From Streptomyces sp. RB17 (GTDB lineage: Bacteria; Actinomycetota; Actinomycetes; Streptomycetales; Streptomycetaceae): 64,000 bases of DNA. Positions 8,511-18,171 of this stretch are shown in pieces. A model generated the notes under the pieces. It was not told the origin of the DNA. It saw only the letters and a program-made list of their open reading frames with translations, and did not search any database. Numbering within the stretch: the first letter of the stretch is position 1; each line of letters begins with the position of its first letter. The stretch covers positions 558,001 to 622,000 of the forward strand of contig NZ_WEGL01000003.1 of NCBI RefSeq assembly GCF_009604455.1, in the 5' to 3' direction. A program made the translations under genes and the position numbers.

Positions 8511-9977
8511 ATGACGGATCACGAGCACGCCGCGACGGGTCCGGGATCCGGCACCGGCCCGCGCCCGGCCCCGGGCACCGGACCGACGGATGCCGCGCCC
8601 GCCTCGACGGAGAAGTCGGGAGCGGCCGGCGCCGGCGCCGGTACGCACGCCGACGCACAGCAGCAGGATCAGGAGCAGCAGCCGGGCGCCGGAGCCCCCG
8701 AGCCGTTCCGGCGCGACCGCGGGCACAAGATGATCGCGGGCGTGTGCGCGGGCCTCGGCCGGCGTACCGACATGGACCCGGTGATCTTCAGGATCACGCT
8801 GGCCGTGCTGTCCGCGACCGGCGGCATCGGCCTCATCTTCTACGGCTTCGCCTGGCTGCTGGTGCCGTACGAGGACGAGGAGGAGAACGAGGTCCGCAAG
8901 CTGCTGACGGGCCGGGTCGACGGTCAGGCGCTCGCCGCCGTGCTGTTCGCCCTGGTCGGCTGCGGAGTCTTCCTGACCATGCTGAGAAACGGCGGGGTGC
9001 TGGCCTTCGCCGTGGTGCTCTCCCTGCTGCTCGCCGGCGCAGGGTACTGGTCGCGGCGCCGCGGCGCCCCCGACCCCGACCCGCTCGCCGCCCAGGCGGC
9101 TGCCGACGCGCCACCGGAGGCCAAGGCTCCGCCCGTCGTCGCCATCTACCCGTCGTGGTGGCGGGACCCGATCGTCAAGGACGGCACCCACGTCGGCGGC
9201 ACCGGCTATCTCTGGGGGCCCGGCGACGCCCGCAACCGGGACCTCACCTCGGTGGTCGACGTCGGCATCGCCACCCCCTGGACCCACCACGGTCACCAGG
9301 GCTCCACACAGCCGCGGCCCAGTGCGCCTCCTCCGCGACCCCGCGGCCCGCGCTGGATCGGCGGCTGGGTGTTCCTGCTCGCCCTGGTGGCGGGCGGCCT
9401 GGGCACCGGGCTGACCTGGGACACGCACCCGTTGGGCACCAGTCTGCAGACCGGCCTGGCGTGCGCGCTGGCGGTCTTCGGCCTGGGCATCACGGTCAGC
9501 GCGTTCCTGGGCCGTACGGGAGCCGGGACGGTCTTCCTGGCGATCGTCACAGCGGCGCTGCTCGCCGGGGCCGCGGCCATGCCCAAGGACATCACCACCC
9601 ACTGGAGACACACCTCCTGGACACCCGCCGCGACGGCACAGGTACAGCCGACGTACGACCTCGGCACGGGGCGCGGCACGCTGGACCTGAGCCGGGTCCA
9701 TCCGGGCAAGGGACGGACGGTCGCGACGGACGCCCACGTGGGTGCGGGCCAACTGAAGGTGATCGTGCCGGCGGACGCGACCGTGCGGATGAACATCGAG
9801 GTGGGCGTCGGCGACATCCGGTTGCCCGGGGACAGCAGGAAGGACGTGGACGTGCAGCCGCGCAGGCTCAAGAACGTGACGCTGGCACCGGCCAAGGGCG
9901 CCAAGGACGCGGGCACGCTGGACCTCACGCTGAAGGTCGGGGCGGGACAGGTGGAGGTCGATCGTGCTGCGTCATGA
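8511..9977 (+). CDS. PspC-domain membrane protein with LiaF-like C-terminal domain
   Basis: A 488-residue protein. It has a Gly/Pro/Gln-rich cytosolic leader of about 65 residues and a PspC domain (about 67-125: FRRDRGHKMIAGVCAGLGRR, then a hydrophobic hairpin). Two more membrane segments lie around 145-185 and a four-helix block around 285-365, followed by a repeat-rich beta domain at the C-terminus (DAHVGAGQLKVIVPADATV, EVGVGDIRLPGD, KVGAGQVEV) typical of LiaF/DUF2154 proteins. It is transcribed divergently from the PspC kinase across about 210 bases, which argues for co-regulation. It may be the signal-modulating partner of the kinase, as LiaF is for LiaSR. That role is inferred. Confidence 0.85.
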   Translation: MTDHEHAATGPGSGTGPRPAPGTGPTDAAPASTEKSGAAGAGAGTHADAQQQDQEQQPGAGAPEPFRRDRGHKMIAGVCAGLGRRTDMDPVIFRITLAVLSATGGIGLIFYGFAWLLVPYEDEEENEVRKLLTGRVDGQALAAVLFALVGCGVFLTMLRNGGVLAFAVVLSLLLAGAGYWSRRRGAPDPDPLAAQAAADAPPEAKAPPVVAIYPSWWRDPIVKDGTHVGGTGYLWGPGDARNRDLTSVVDVGIATPWTHHGHQGSTQPRPSAPPPRPRGPRWIGGWVFLLALVAGGLGTGLTWDTHPLGTSLQTGLACALAVFGLGITVSAFLGRTGAGTVFLAIVTAALLAGAAAMPKDITTHWRHTSWTPAATAQVQPTYDLGTGRGTLDLSRVHPGKGRTVATDAHVGAGQLKVIVPADATVRMNIEVGVGDIRLPGDSRKDVDVQPRRLKNVTLAPAKGAKDAGTLDLTLKVGAGQVEVDRAAS

Positions 9978-10182
9978 GTTCCAGCCCGGGAGGCTGGTCG
10001 CCGGGCTCTTCCTCACGGCCACGGGCGTGGTCTTCGCGGGAGACGCGGGCCGGCTGTGGGAGACGCCGTGGTTCGCGGTCGTGCCGCTGATCGTGGGCGG
10101 CCTGTTCCTCGCCGGTGCCACGGCAGCCGTGGCCCGGGGGATACGCAGGCGGGGCGACGTCGGAAGCGGCGAAGTCCGGTGA
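9964..10182 (+). CDS. Small two-helix membrane protein, coupled to PspC protein
   Basis: A 72-residue protein starting at GTG 9964 and overlapping the end of the preceding gene by 14 bases, so translation is probably coupled. Two hydrophobic helices (about 11-28 and 38-60) are separated by a short charged turn (DAGRLWETPW), with a basic C-terminal tail (RGIRRRGD). It resembles small actinobacterial membrane proteins that accompany PspC genes. No function can be assigned. It is too short for strong family evidence, but hydrophobicity and coupling support it as a real gene. Confidence 0.7.
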   Translation: MLRHEFQPGRLVAGLFLTATGVVFAGDAGRLWETPWFAVVPLIVGGLFLAGATAAVARGIRRRGDVGSGEVR

Positions 10183-10281
10183 GGTGTCGCGCCCCGTGAG
10201 GGCGCGGGATACTGCGCGACCAGCCCCCACCGGCCCGCGGGTTCATCACCGCGGGTTCAACACCGCGCTTCGGCGGAGCGC

Positions 10282-10812
10282 CTAGCGGTAGCCGCCCAGT
10301 CGCTGTCGGCGGCGGGCTCGCCAGGCCGCGTCGACGGAGAGGTAGGGGGCGCCGGCGAGGATCAGGGGGATCCAGGCCATCAGGTAGGCGAGGTCGTTGC
10401 CGTAGTAGTAGGGGGTCGTCGACCAGCTCACGGTCATCCAGAAACTGAACGAGATCAGCGCGCCGCCGAGCGCGGCCAGCCGGGCGAGGATACCGAGCAG
10501 GGTGGCGATGCCGACGGCCAGCTCGCCCAGGGCGATGGCGTAGCCGAAGCCGACCGGGGACTTCAGGGCCAGGTCGACCAGGGCCGGGATGGCGGCGGAG
10601 TCGCGGGCCGAGCGCATGGTGTCACCGATGGATCCGGCCCCGCCCGACTTCAGGAAGGAGCTGCTGGTGAGCTTGTCCAGGCTGGCGTAGATGAAGGTGA
10701 CGCCGAGGAAGACGCGCAGTGGCAGGAGGGCGTAGTGGCCGGCGGCGTCCCGCCAGCCGCCGGAGCCGTTCAGCCGGTTCATGTGCGTGTCCGTGCGAAT
10801 GCCATGACTCAT
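10282..10812 (-). CDS. DoxX family membrane protein
   Basis: A 176-residue four-helix membrane protein of the DoxX/SURF4-like family. Typical features are LRVFLGVTFIYASLDKL near the N-terminus (first helix with the conserved Lys at its end), the GELAVGIATLLGILARLAAL stretch, and a final helix with DLAYLMAWIPLILAGAPYLS. ATG 10812 is chosen over the ATG at 10893 because the extra 27 residues are not family-like and a purine-rich AGAGGGG lies upstream of 10812. DoxX proteins associate with redox and thiol homeostasis in mycobacteria; whether this one does so is unknown. Confidence 0.85.
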   Translation of the reverse strand: MSHGIRTDTHMNRLNGSGGWRDAAGHYALLPLRVFLGVTFIYASLDKLTSSSFLKSGGAGSIGDTMRSARDSAAIPALVDLALKSPVGFGYAIALGELAVGIATLLGILARLAALGGALISFSFWMTVSWSTTPYYYGNDLAYLMAWIPLILAGAPYLSVDAAWRARRRQRLGGYR

Positions 10813-10959
10813 CGTCGCAAACCGCCCCTCTCGCCCGCCGTCCCGCCCCTCACTTGACCATACGTATGACGAGGGCGCGCAGTTCAATCCCAACCCGGAT
10901 GTTTTTCCGGATTTCGGTCCCTGGTGCGAAGAGGCCGGAAAAGGCCCGTCGGACCTCGT

Positions 10960-11448
10960 TCAGATGCGGGCCAGGATCTGCCGCACGGGATGGCCGAGGG
11001 CGCGGGCGACGGTGGTGAGTTCCTCGGGGGTGAGCGGGGGGCGCTGTGGATTCCAGGCGGCGATCTCGAAGCGGGCGTACCCGCACGGCCAGTCGTAGTC
11101 CAGTCGGTCCAGGGAGGTGGCGGTGGAGCAGCACGGGGTGGTGATGTCGAGGGTGGGCAGGCCCTCGCCCCGCTCGTCGTACGCGTCGAGCAGGTCCCGG
11201 TACCACTCGGGGTCGAGGGATCCGGCGCAGTGCGGGCAACGGATGCTCAGCAGGTTCGAGCCGCAGTCGACGGCGGTGATCGCCTCGTACCAGTCGACGT
11301 CCAGTCCGACGTCGCCGGGGTCGGTGTGGGCGTCGTCGGGAGAGCCGGAGACCAGTTCCAGGACCAGGGCCGCGGCGCGCTTCCCGGCGTCCGGTGCCGG
11401 CTGCCAGTGCGGGTCGGTCGGTATCACCGACAGGATGTCGTCGCCCAC
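10960..11448 (-). CDS. Hypothetical cytosolic protein with two cysteine pairs
   Basis: A 162-residue soluble protein, acidic in its first half. It has a CPHC pair (RCPHCAGSLDPEWY) followed about 40 residues later by a CC pair (TTPCCSTATSL), a spacing compatible with a zinc-binding knuckle. Otherwise I see no recognised domain, signal peptide or membrane segment. It lies 22 bases downstream of the IPT-like membrane gene on the same strand, so the two may be co-transcribed. Function is unknown. Confidence 0.75.
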   Translation of the reverse strand: MGDDILSVIPTDPHWQPAPDAGKRAAALVLELVSGSPDDAHTDPGDVGLDVDWYEAITAVDCGSNLLSIRCPHCAGSLDPEWYRDLLDAYDERGEGLPTLDITTPCCSTATSLDRLDYDWPCGYARFEIAAWNPQRPPLTPEELTTVARALGHPVRQILARI

Positions 11449-11470
11449 CGGTCCGCCACTCCCCCGCCGC

Positions 11471-12751
11471 TCACTCCGTCACCTGGACGATACAGCGGTT
11501 GGTCGCCACCCCGGCCGCGGTGACCACCTGTACCTCCACCGCGCCGGGCTCGACATCGGCCGGTACGGGCACGGTCAGGACGCTGTCGGTGGGGTTGCTG
11601 AAGCCGCCGGTGACGGGGACCAGCGGGACGTGCACGTCGACGCTGCCGATGCGGACCACCATGCGGGAGAGCCGGTCGGCGCTGTGGGCTCCGGGCGGCA
11701 CGAAACCGGCGCCACGGATCTCGATGTCGTCGCCGGTGCGGATCGGCCCGTCCAGGTCGCCGGGTTCACGGGCGCGGACCACGGAGAGGACGACCGGGCG
11801 GCCGCCCTCGGCGTACTTGCCCGCCAGGTAGGTAGCGGCCGAGATCAGTACCATCACGCCCAGACCCCAGGGCAGGTCGGGCAGTTGGTCGGGGCGGCGG
11901 GCCAGCCGTACGGCGGCGAACAGCAGGGCGACGGCGCTGACGGCGACGTACTGGATGTCGGTGAAGGCGCCCCGGCCGGAGTCGTCGGTGAGCAGGTCGG
12001 CGGCGCGCGGCCGGTGCGCCGGCACCTTCTGCAGCCGCTGCCCGAGGATGCGCAGGCCCACCACGCGGCGGACCAGGACGGCGATGCCGCACACCACGGC
12101 GAGCACGGTCACCACGCCCGCGCCACGCGCGAGGCCGAGGCCGGAGATCAGCGCGTCGCGTTCGGTGTGGTGGGAGGCGGCGGCCAGCCGGACGGCCAGC
12201 AGCAGGACGGCGTAGCCGATGAACAGCAGCCAGCAGGCGGCGATCGTACGGGAGGTGGACATCCGGTTGTCCTCGCCGACCACCGGGGCCAGCGCCCCGC
12301 CGCGCGCCCGGTGCAGCCAGGAGGCGGCGCTGAGCACACCGGCGACGACGAGCGCGGCGGTCAGGGCCGCGGTGCGGGCACCGGTCCAGCCCGCGCCGAC
12401 CGCGGTGAGCGCCTCGCCCAGCAGCAGCGCGAGCACCGCGCCCCACACGACGCACACCGTCCGCAGCCACAGCCGGGCGAGCCAGGCCTCGCCCTCGGCG
12501 CGGCCTCGTGCGGCGACGGCATCCGCCCGCTGGGTCAGTTCCTCGGAGACCCACTGGCGGGACGCCGAGGCCGAGTGCGCCACGGCCGCCGGCAGCCCCT
12601 GCCCGGCCGCGAACTCGTCACGCCGGCGCAGGAACGCGGCCACGGCCCGCCGGTGTCCCTCCCGGGCGCCGTGCGGGCAGTCCCCACAGGTGCAGCCGCC
12701 CTCGTGGATCCCGTCGGCACCCGTGCCCTGTCTCGCCTCCTGCACCGCCAC
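11471..12751 (-). CDS. Multi-span membrane protein with C-terminal IPT/TIG-like domain
   Basis: About 426 residues from GTG 12751. The N-terminus holds a cysteine cluster (CTCGDCPHG) that could bind metal. About eight hydrophobic helices follow (from LRTVCVVWGAVLALLLGEALT to LPWGLGVMVLISAATYLAG). The C-terminal 110 residues form a beta-rich domain with IRTGDDIEIRGAGF and SNPTDSVLTVPVPADVEPG, resembling an IPT/TIG immunoglobulin-like fold. The longer open frame to 13003 is rejected because it overlaps the next gene's promoter and is Arg-rich. A GGAAGG lies 12 bases upstream of the chosen start. I do not recognise a named family; a surface-sensing role is only a guess. Confidence 0.7.
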   Translation of the reverse strand: MAVQEARQGTGADGIHEGGCTCGDCPHGAREGHRRAVAAFLRRRDEFAAGQGLPAAVAHSASASRQWVSEELTQRADAVAARGRAEGEAWLARLWLRTVCVVWGAVLALLLGEALTAVGAGWTGARTAALTAALVVAGVLSAASWLHRARGGALAPVVGEDNRMSTSRTIAACWLLFIGYAVLLLAVRLAAASHHTERDALISGLGLARGAGVVTVLAVVCGIAVLVRRVVGLRILGQRLQKVPAHRPRAADLLTDDSGRGAFTDIQYVAVSAVALLFAAVRLARRPDQLPDLPWGLGVMVLISAATYLAGKYAEGGRPVVLSVVRAREPGDLDGPIRTGDDIEIRGAGFVPPGAHSADRLSRMVVRIGSVDVHVPLVPVTGGFSNPTDSVLTVPVPADVEPGAVEVQVVTAAGVATNRCIVQVTE

Positions 12752-12941
12752 GACCGACGCCCGCCTTCCCCACGACCTTCCGGCACGACCGGCGGGTCCC
12801 CGATGGAAGGACGCGCCGCCACGCAACTGCGCTGCGTCGACAGCGAATTGTGCCCTACGCCGGGCCGTCCGGGACCGCCGGGCCGGGTCACGGCGGGTGA
12901 AGTTCGAGCCACCGTGTTGACCCGGCTGCGAGAATCTCCCT

Positions 12942-13829
12942 ATGGCCGAGATCATCCAGCGGGACGGGACCTGGGCCTTCGACGGCAGCACGATCCGGAT
13001 CACCCCCGGACTGCACCGCTGCGTGCCGCTGTTCCGGCAGACCTACGGGGAGATCTCCGTGCCGCTGGAGGCGGTCTCGGAGGTGGTCTGGGAACCCGAG
13101 CGCAGGCGTGGCCGGCTGCGGATGAGGCTGCGCGAGGGCGCCGACCCGCTGCTGCAGGCGACGGGCGGGCGGCTGCCGGACCCGGCCGACCCCTACCGGC
13201 TGACGGTGGACGCGGACCGCGGCGGGGTCGCGGAGTACGTCGCCGAGGAGATCCGGCACGCCCTGCTCCTCGACCGGATCCCCAAGGAGCCGACGACCGC
13301 TTATCTGCTGCCGGGACCGCCGGTGCCGGTGTCCGTGCGGTCCTCCGACGGCACGGTCTCCTTCGACGGCACGCACGTGCGCATCGACTGGGCCGACACC
13401 TCCGACCGGGTCAAACGCGCGACCGGCCCGCGGATCATCGCGCTCGGCGACCTGGTACAGGTGGAATGGCTGCCCAACTCCGGGTACGAGGACGGCTTTC
13501 TGCGGTTCGTGACCCCGGAGACGGTGTTCTCCAAGCTGCCGCCCGAGCGGGACCCCTACACCCTGGACCTGTGGGGCAGCGTGCGGCGCGATCTGCTGAC
13601 CGCGCTGGTCGCGACGGCCGTCACCGCCCGGCTGCCGCATCCCTCCACCCGCACGGGTGCCGGGTGCGACGGCCGGGACCACCGGCGAGCGGCCGTACCG
13701 GGACAGGCCGACCACCATGACGTACTGCTGCGCCGGCTGCGGGAGTTGGGGCAGCTGCACCGGGACGGGGTGCTCACGGACGAGGAGTTCGCGATGACCA
13801 AGGCGGCGGTGCTCAGGGGGTTCGGCTGA
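12942..13829 (+). CDS. DUF4429/SHOCT domain protein
   Basis: A 295-residue soluble protein built of two similar halves: IIQRDGTWAFDGSTIRI at the N-terminus and VRSSDGTVSFDGTHVRI at about residue 125, each followed by a PH-like beta region. These fit the tandem DUF4429 arrangement of Streptomyces. The C-terminus (LLRRLRELGQLHRDGVLTDE followed by FAMTKAAVL) is a SHOCT oligomerisation motif. The region between 225 and 255 is poorly conserved linker. Known family members have no established function. It is read convergently with the aldolase gene; a degenerate repeat lies in the junction. Confidence 0.85.
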   Translation: MAEIIQRDGTWAFDGSTIRITPGLHRCVPLFRQTYGEISVPLEAVSEVVWEPERRRGRLRMRLREGADPLLQATGGRLPDPADPYRLTVDADRGGVAEYVAEEIRHALLLDRIPKEPTTAYLLPGPPVPVSVRSSDGTVSFDGTHVRIDWADTSDRVKRATGPRIIALGDLVQVEWLPNSGYEDGFLRFVTPETVFSKLPPERDPYTLDLWGSVRRDLLTALVATAVTARLPHPSTRTGAGCDGRDHRRAAVPGQADHHDVLLRRLRELGQLHRDGVLTDEEFAMTKAAVLRGFG

Positions 13830-13903
13830 GCCCCCGGAGGAGCCCCTGGAGGACTCGGCTGAGCAGGCCCCCGGAGGATTTCGGCTGAGCAGCCCCGGAG
13901 GGT

Positions 13904-14698
13904 TCAGCTCAGCAGGTCAGGTTCGCTGCGGCTGATGTCCTGCCACAGGGGCTGGTAGTTGATCCAGGCCACCAGGTCGCCGCCGAGCTGTTCGCGGGTG
14001 GCGACGGCCAGCTTGTGGTCGATGAGGACCGGGCGGCCGGCCGCCTTGGCCGTCAGCTGCACCTGGCAGGAGCGTTCCATGGACAGGAACCACCAGGCGG
14101 CGGCGTCCACCGAGTCGCCGACGGTGAGCAGTCCGTGGTTGCGCAGCACGAGCGCCTTGCGGGAGCCGAGCGCCCCGGAGATCCGGCGGCCTTCCTCCAC
14201 GTCGACGGTGACGCCGGAGTAGGCGTCGTAGAGCGCCACGTCCTCGTAGAAGGCGCAGCTCTCCTGGGTGATGGGGTCGATCAGCTCGCCGAGCGCGGCG
14301 AGGGCGCGGCCGTACACGGAGTGACAGTGGGCGACGGCGACGACGTCCGGGCGGGCGGCGTGGACCTGGGCGTGCACGGTGAAGGCGGCTTGGTTGACGT
14401 GGTAGCGGCCCTCGACGACCTGCCCGTCCTGGTTGGCGAGGACGAGATCGCCGACGGTGACGTGCTTGAACGGCATCCCGAAGGGGTTGACCCAGAAGCA
14501 GTCGGAGAACTCCGGGTCGCGGGCGGTGATGTGCCCGGAGACCCCGTCCTCGAGCCCGGCCCGCCCGAAGATCCGCAGGGCACCGGCGAGCCGCTCCTTG
14601 CGGTGCCGGCGCTCGTCCGCCACCGAGTCGAACATCGGCGGCATGGCGAACTGCAGCCGGTCGGTGGGCAGCGGCAGGGGAGGGGTGGGCCCGTGCAT
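13904..14698 (-). CDS. Class II aldolase/adducin family protein
   Basis: A 264-residue member of the zinc-dependent class II aldolase/adducin fold. It carries ALRIFGRAGLEDGVSGHITARD (glycine-rich N-terminal motif), the metal-binding AHCHSVYG at about 123-130, and the distal His in LVLRNHGLLTVGDS. Such enzymes cleave or epimerise small sugar phosphates, but this subgroup in actinobacteria is usually annotated only as class II aldolase or putative ribulose-phosphate epimerase. The substrate is not deducible. It is a stand-alone gene divergent from the flavin-binding protein at 14839. Confidence 0.88.
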   Translation of the reverse strand: MHGPTPPLPLPTDRLQFAMPPMFDSVADERRHRKERLAGALRIFGRAGLEDGVSGHITARDPEFSDCFWVNPFGMPFKHVTVGDLVLANQDGQVVEGRYHVNQAAFTVHAQVHAARPDVVAVAHCHSVYGRALAALGELIDPITQESCAFYEDVALYDAYSGVTVDVEEGRRISGALGSRKALVLRNHGLLTVGDSVDAAAWWFLSMERSCQVQLTAKAAGRPVLIDHKLAVATREQLGGDLVAWINYQPLWQDISRSEPDLLS

Positions 14699-14838
14699 AG
14701 GTCCTCCAGCGCTGGGATTGCTGTACGGGCCGGAAGCTACCGCCGGTCAGCGCAAAAGGGCAGAGCTGATTTGTAAAGATGACGTACGCGGCGGATACAC
14801 GACAGAGGATGTCCGGTTTGCCGGTGAGACTGGCCCGC

Positions 14839-15312
14839 ATGACATCGGTGAACTGGGCGGCCTTCGCCGCCGCCGAACCCGGTACGGCGCGGCTCGTCGA
14901 GGAGCGTTTCGGCGCCTTCCGCCATCACGTCCTCGCGACCCTGCGCAAGGACGGCTCGCCGCGCACGTCCGGTCTGGAGGCCGACTTCCGCGGCGGCGAG
15001 CTGTGGCTCGGCATGATGGCTGGCTCGCTGAAAGCCCTCGACCTGCGGCGCGATCCCCGCTTCGCGCTTCAGGCGAACCCGGGCGAGGGCACGGGGACGG
15101 ACGGCGGGGACGTACGGATCGCGGGGCGGGCGTACGAGGTCGAGGGCGAGCGGAAGTCCGGTTACGTGAAAGAGGCGGAACCGCCGCAGCCGTTCCACCT
15201 CTTCCGCACCGAGCTGACGGAGGTCGTGCGGACCTACGTCGAGGACGAGAAGTACCTCGTCATCCAGGTCTGGACGCCCGGTGAGCCCCTGCGCACGCTC
15301 AGGCGCACGTAG
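14839..15312 (+). CDS. Pyridoxamine 5'-phosphate oxidase-fold (PPOX) protein
   Basis: A 157-residue split-barrel protein of the FMN/F420-binding PPOX group: LVEERFGAFRHHVLATLRKDG then PRTSGLEADFRGGELWLGMM, with the conserved barrel core and KALDLRRDPRFALQANPG. ATG 14839 gives the usual family length; the longer frame adds 20 non-homologous residues. In actinobacteria these proteins often use F420 or FMN to reduce small molecules or bind haem; this one is undefined. Its stop lies 3 bases from the guaA stop (convergent). Confidence 0.82.
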   Translation: MTSVNWAAFAAAEPGTARLVEERFGAFRHHVLATLRKDGSPRTSGLEADFRGGELWLGMMAGSLKALDLRRDPRFALQANPGEGTGTDGGDVRIAGRAYEVEGERKSGYVKEAEPPQPFHLFRTELTEVVRTYVEDEKYLVIQVWTPGEPLRTLRRT

Positions 15313-15315
15313 GGA

Positions 15316-16896
<1,581 letters not shown>

Positions 16897-17024
16897 GGGG
16901 TGCCTTCTGGTGGTCGGGCGGGGTCTGTGCTAACGAGTCTAACGGTGTGGCCGGGGAGGCTTCTCCTGGACGTCTCCGGGACCTCGCGGCTCGTGCTGGA
17001 CGTCGCCATGGCATACTGAGCGCC

Positions 17025-17096
17025 ATGCGCAAGCACTCGACCTTCGTCTTTACCTATGGCATCCGGCCCGCCGGCTGCCATGGTCGTGCTGCTTGA
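17025..17096 (+). CDS. Leader peptide for chorismate mutase (aromatic attenuator)
   Basis: A 23-codon open frame with an aromatic cluster FVFTYG at residues 7-12. The codons used include TTT and TAT, which are very rare in a genome this GC-rich. It ends 23 bases before a perfect 13-bp hairpin, and the chorismate mutase gene begins 61 bases after that hairpin. This is the classic layout of ribosome-mediated attenuation: stalling at Phe/Tyr codons when those amino acids are scarce would prevent terminator formation. No good Shine-Dalgarno is seen. A CATACT at about 17010-17015 could be the -10 of a leaderless transcript. Coding is inferred from layout, not from homology. Confidence 0.72.
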   Translation: MRKHSTFVFTYGIRPAGCHGRAA

Positions 17097-17119
17097 GCGA
17101 ACCGCCAAGCGACTTCCCA

Positions 17120-17150
17120 GGCGCCCCGGGCCGACAAGGCCCGGGGCGCC
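17120..17150 (+). terminator. Attenuator terminator hairpin before chorismate mutase
   Basis: Perfect 13-bp inverted repeat: arm GGCGCCCCGGGCC at 17120-17132, loop GACAA, complementary arm 17138-17150, then TGTCGTTT. It lies between the leader peptide and the chorismate mutase start, as an intrinsic terminator in an attenuation system should. Possible competing pairings exist with the GC-rich leader 3' part (17070-17096), but I have not computed folding energies. Confidence 0.8.
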
Positions 17151-17211
17151 TGTCGTTTCCGGGTCCTGCCGTTCCGGGGCGTCCCAGCCACCTTCCTCAG
17201 GAGCCCCCGAC

Positions 17212-17490
17212 ATGACCACCACCACCCCGGAAGAGACCACCTCGACCCCGGAAGAGACCATCGCCGGCGCCCGTGAACGCATCGACGTGCTCGACGACCG
17301 GATCATCGGTCTCATCCAGGAGCGGATGGCCGTCTCCGCCGTCGTCCAGCAGACCCGCATCGCCTCCGGCGGACGCCGGGTGCACCTCTCCCGTGAGATG
17401 GAGATCCTCGGCCGCTACCGCGAGGCCCTCGGCAAGCCGGGCACCGGTCTCGCGATGACCCTGCTGGAGCTGTGCCGGGGCCGCATCTGA
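17212..17490 (+). CDS. Chorismate mutase, AroQ type
   Basis: Rearranges chorismate to prephenate, the first step towards Phe and Tyr. It is a 92-residue all-helical AroQ protein: a Thr/Glu-rich leader of about 17 residues, then helix 1 with AGARERIDVLDDRIIGLIQE, then RMAVSAVVQQTRIASGG and a C-terminal helix with LELCRGRI. The conserved Arg, Lys/Arg and Glu/Gln active-site positions are mostly visible (R in helix 1, E/Q in helix 3). AGGAG at 17199-17203, 8 bases before ATG 17212, fixes the start. It is monofunctional and cytosolic. The upstream leader suggests control by Phe/Tyr supply. Confidence 0.93.
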   Translation: MTTTTPEETTSTPEETIAGARERIDVLDDRIIGLIQERMAVSAVVQQTRIASGGRRVHLSREMEILGRYREALGKPGTGLAMTLLELCRGRI

Positions 17491-18171
17491 GCGTCGCATC
17501 CGAGTTCGAGCGCCGTCTCACCCGTACGGCGCGTGACCGGCTCGCGCGGCGCTTCGTTGAGCGGGTTGTCCGTGCCAGCCAGGGGCGGGCCCGACAGAAC
17601 CACGCGTGGCTCGCTGGAGCGATGAGGCGTACGGGTCGTGCCGTACGCCGTGGGACCTCGCTCCAGGGATGTGACCGGACGGCAGGGGACAGCAGCCCGG
17701 TCACCCAAGAGAACGGTCGGCCCCGGGGACGCCCGGGGCCGACCGGCGGAAAACCGCACAGACGCACCAGTGCCGGGTCACCTGCCAGGTCCCGCGCCGA
17801 CGACGGCACTGCTGCTCACACCGTCCGCCCCTCGGGGCCAGGACCGATGAACCAGCGGCGCAACCCCCCGGCGCCGCCCCCAGGCACCGGCGCTGCCCTG
17901 ACGCCGGTGCTGACCGAAAGAAGGGCCCCGCGGTCTCTCCGTCCCGCGGGGCCCTTCGTCATGTCCGGGGCGCTCGCCATGTCCCGAACCTCGCCACGCC
18001 GAGGTCGAATGTGACCCGCTTCACACGGGCCTTCCGCCGGTCGGCGCACAACCCTCCTCACGGGTCACGGGTCTCACCTGTGCAACCAACGGCCATGCCC
18101 GTGCCCCACACACGGAGGCCTCCGACCACGTGCTGCCGCACCGCAGCACGCGAGCCCCACAGAGGTCCTCA
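17491..18171. ncRNA. Gene-free 680-base stretch with consecutive strong hairpins; possible structured RNA
   Basis: No convincing coding frame. It holds a two-part stem: outer arms CTGGAGCGA (17614-17622) and TCGCTCCAG (17658-17666) enclosing inner arms GCGTACGG (17627-17634) and CCGTACGC (17641-17648). Next is an 8-bp hairpin GTGACCGG/CCGGTCAC (17671-17704), then a perfect 13-bp hairpin (17715-17744). Further on are a 9-bp hairpin (17884-17910) and a 14-bp hairpin (17920-17957) followed by TTCGTC, which reads as a plus-strand terminator. The 17715 hairpin has its T-rich flank on the minus strand. Strand and function are unresolved; this could be one or two small RNAs, or simply stacked terminators. 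Confidence 0.4.

Noticed and set aside
8698..10090. Long Arg-rich plus-strand frame overlapping the PspC gene
   Set aside because: Out of frame shadow of the PspC and small membrane protein genes, which have domain support and a ribosome-coupled overlap.
17614..17666. tRNA-like cloverleaf in the two-part stem
   Set aside because: No anticodon arm, no CCA, no T arm, wrong spacing; only nested inverted repeats.
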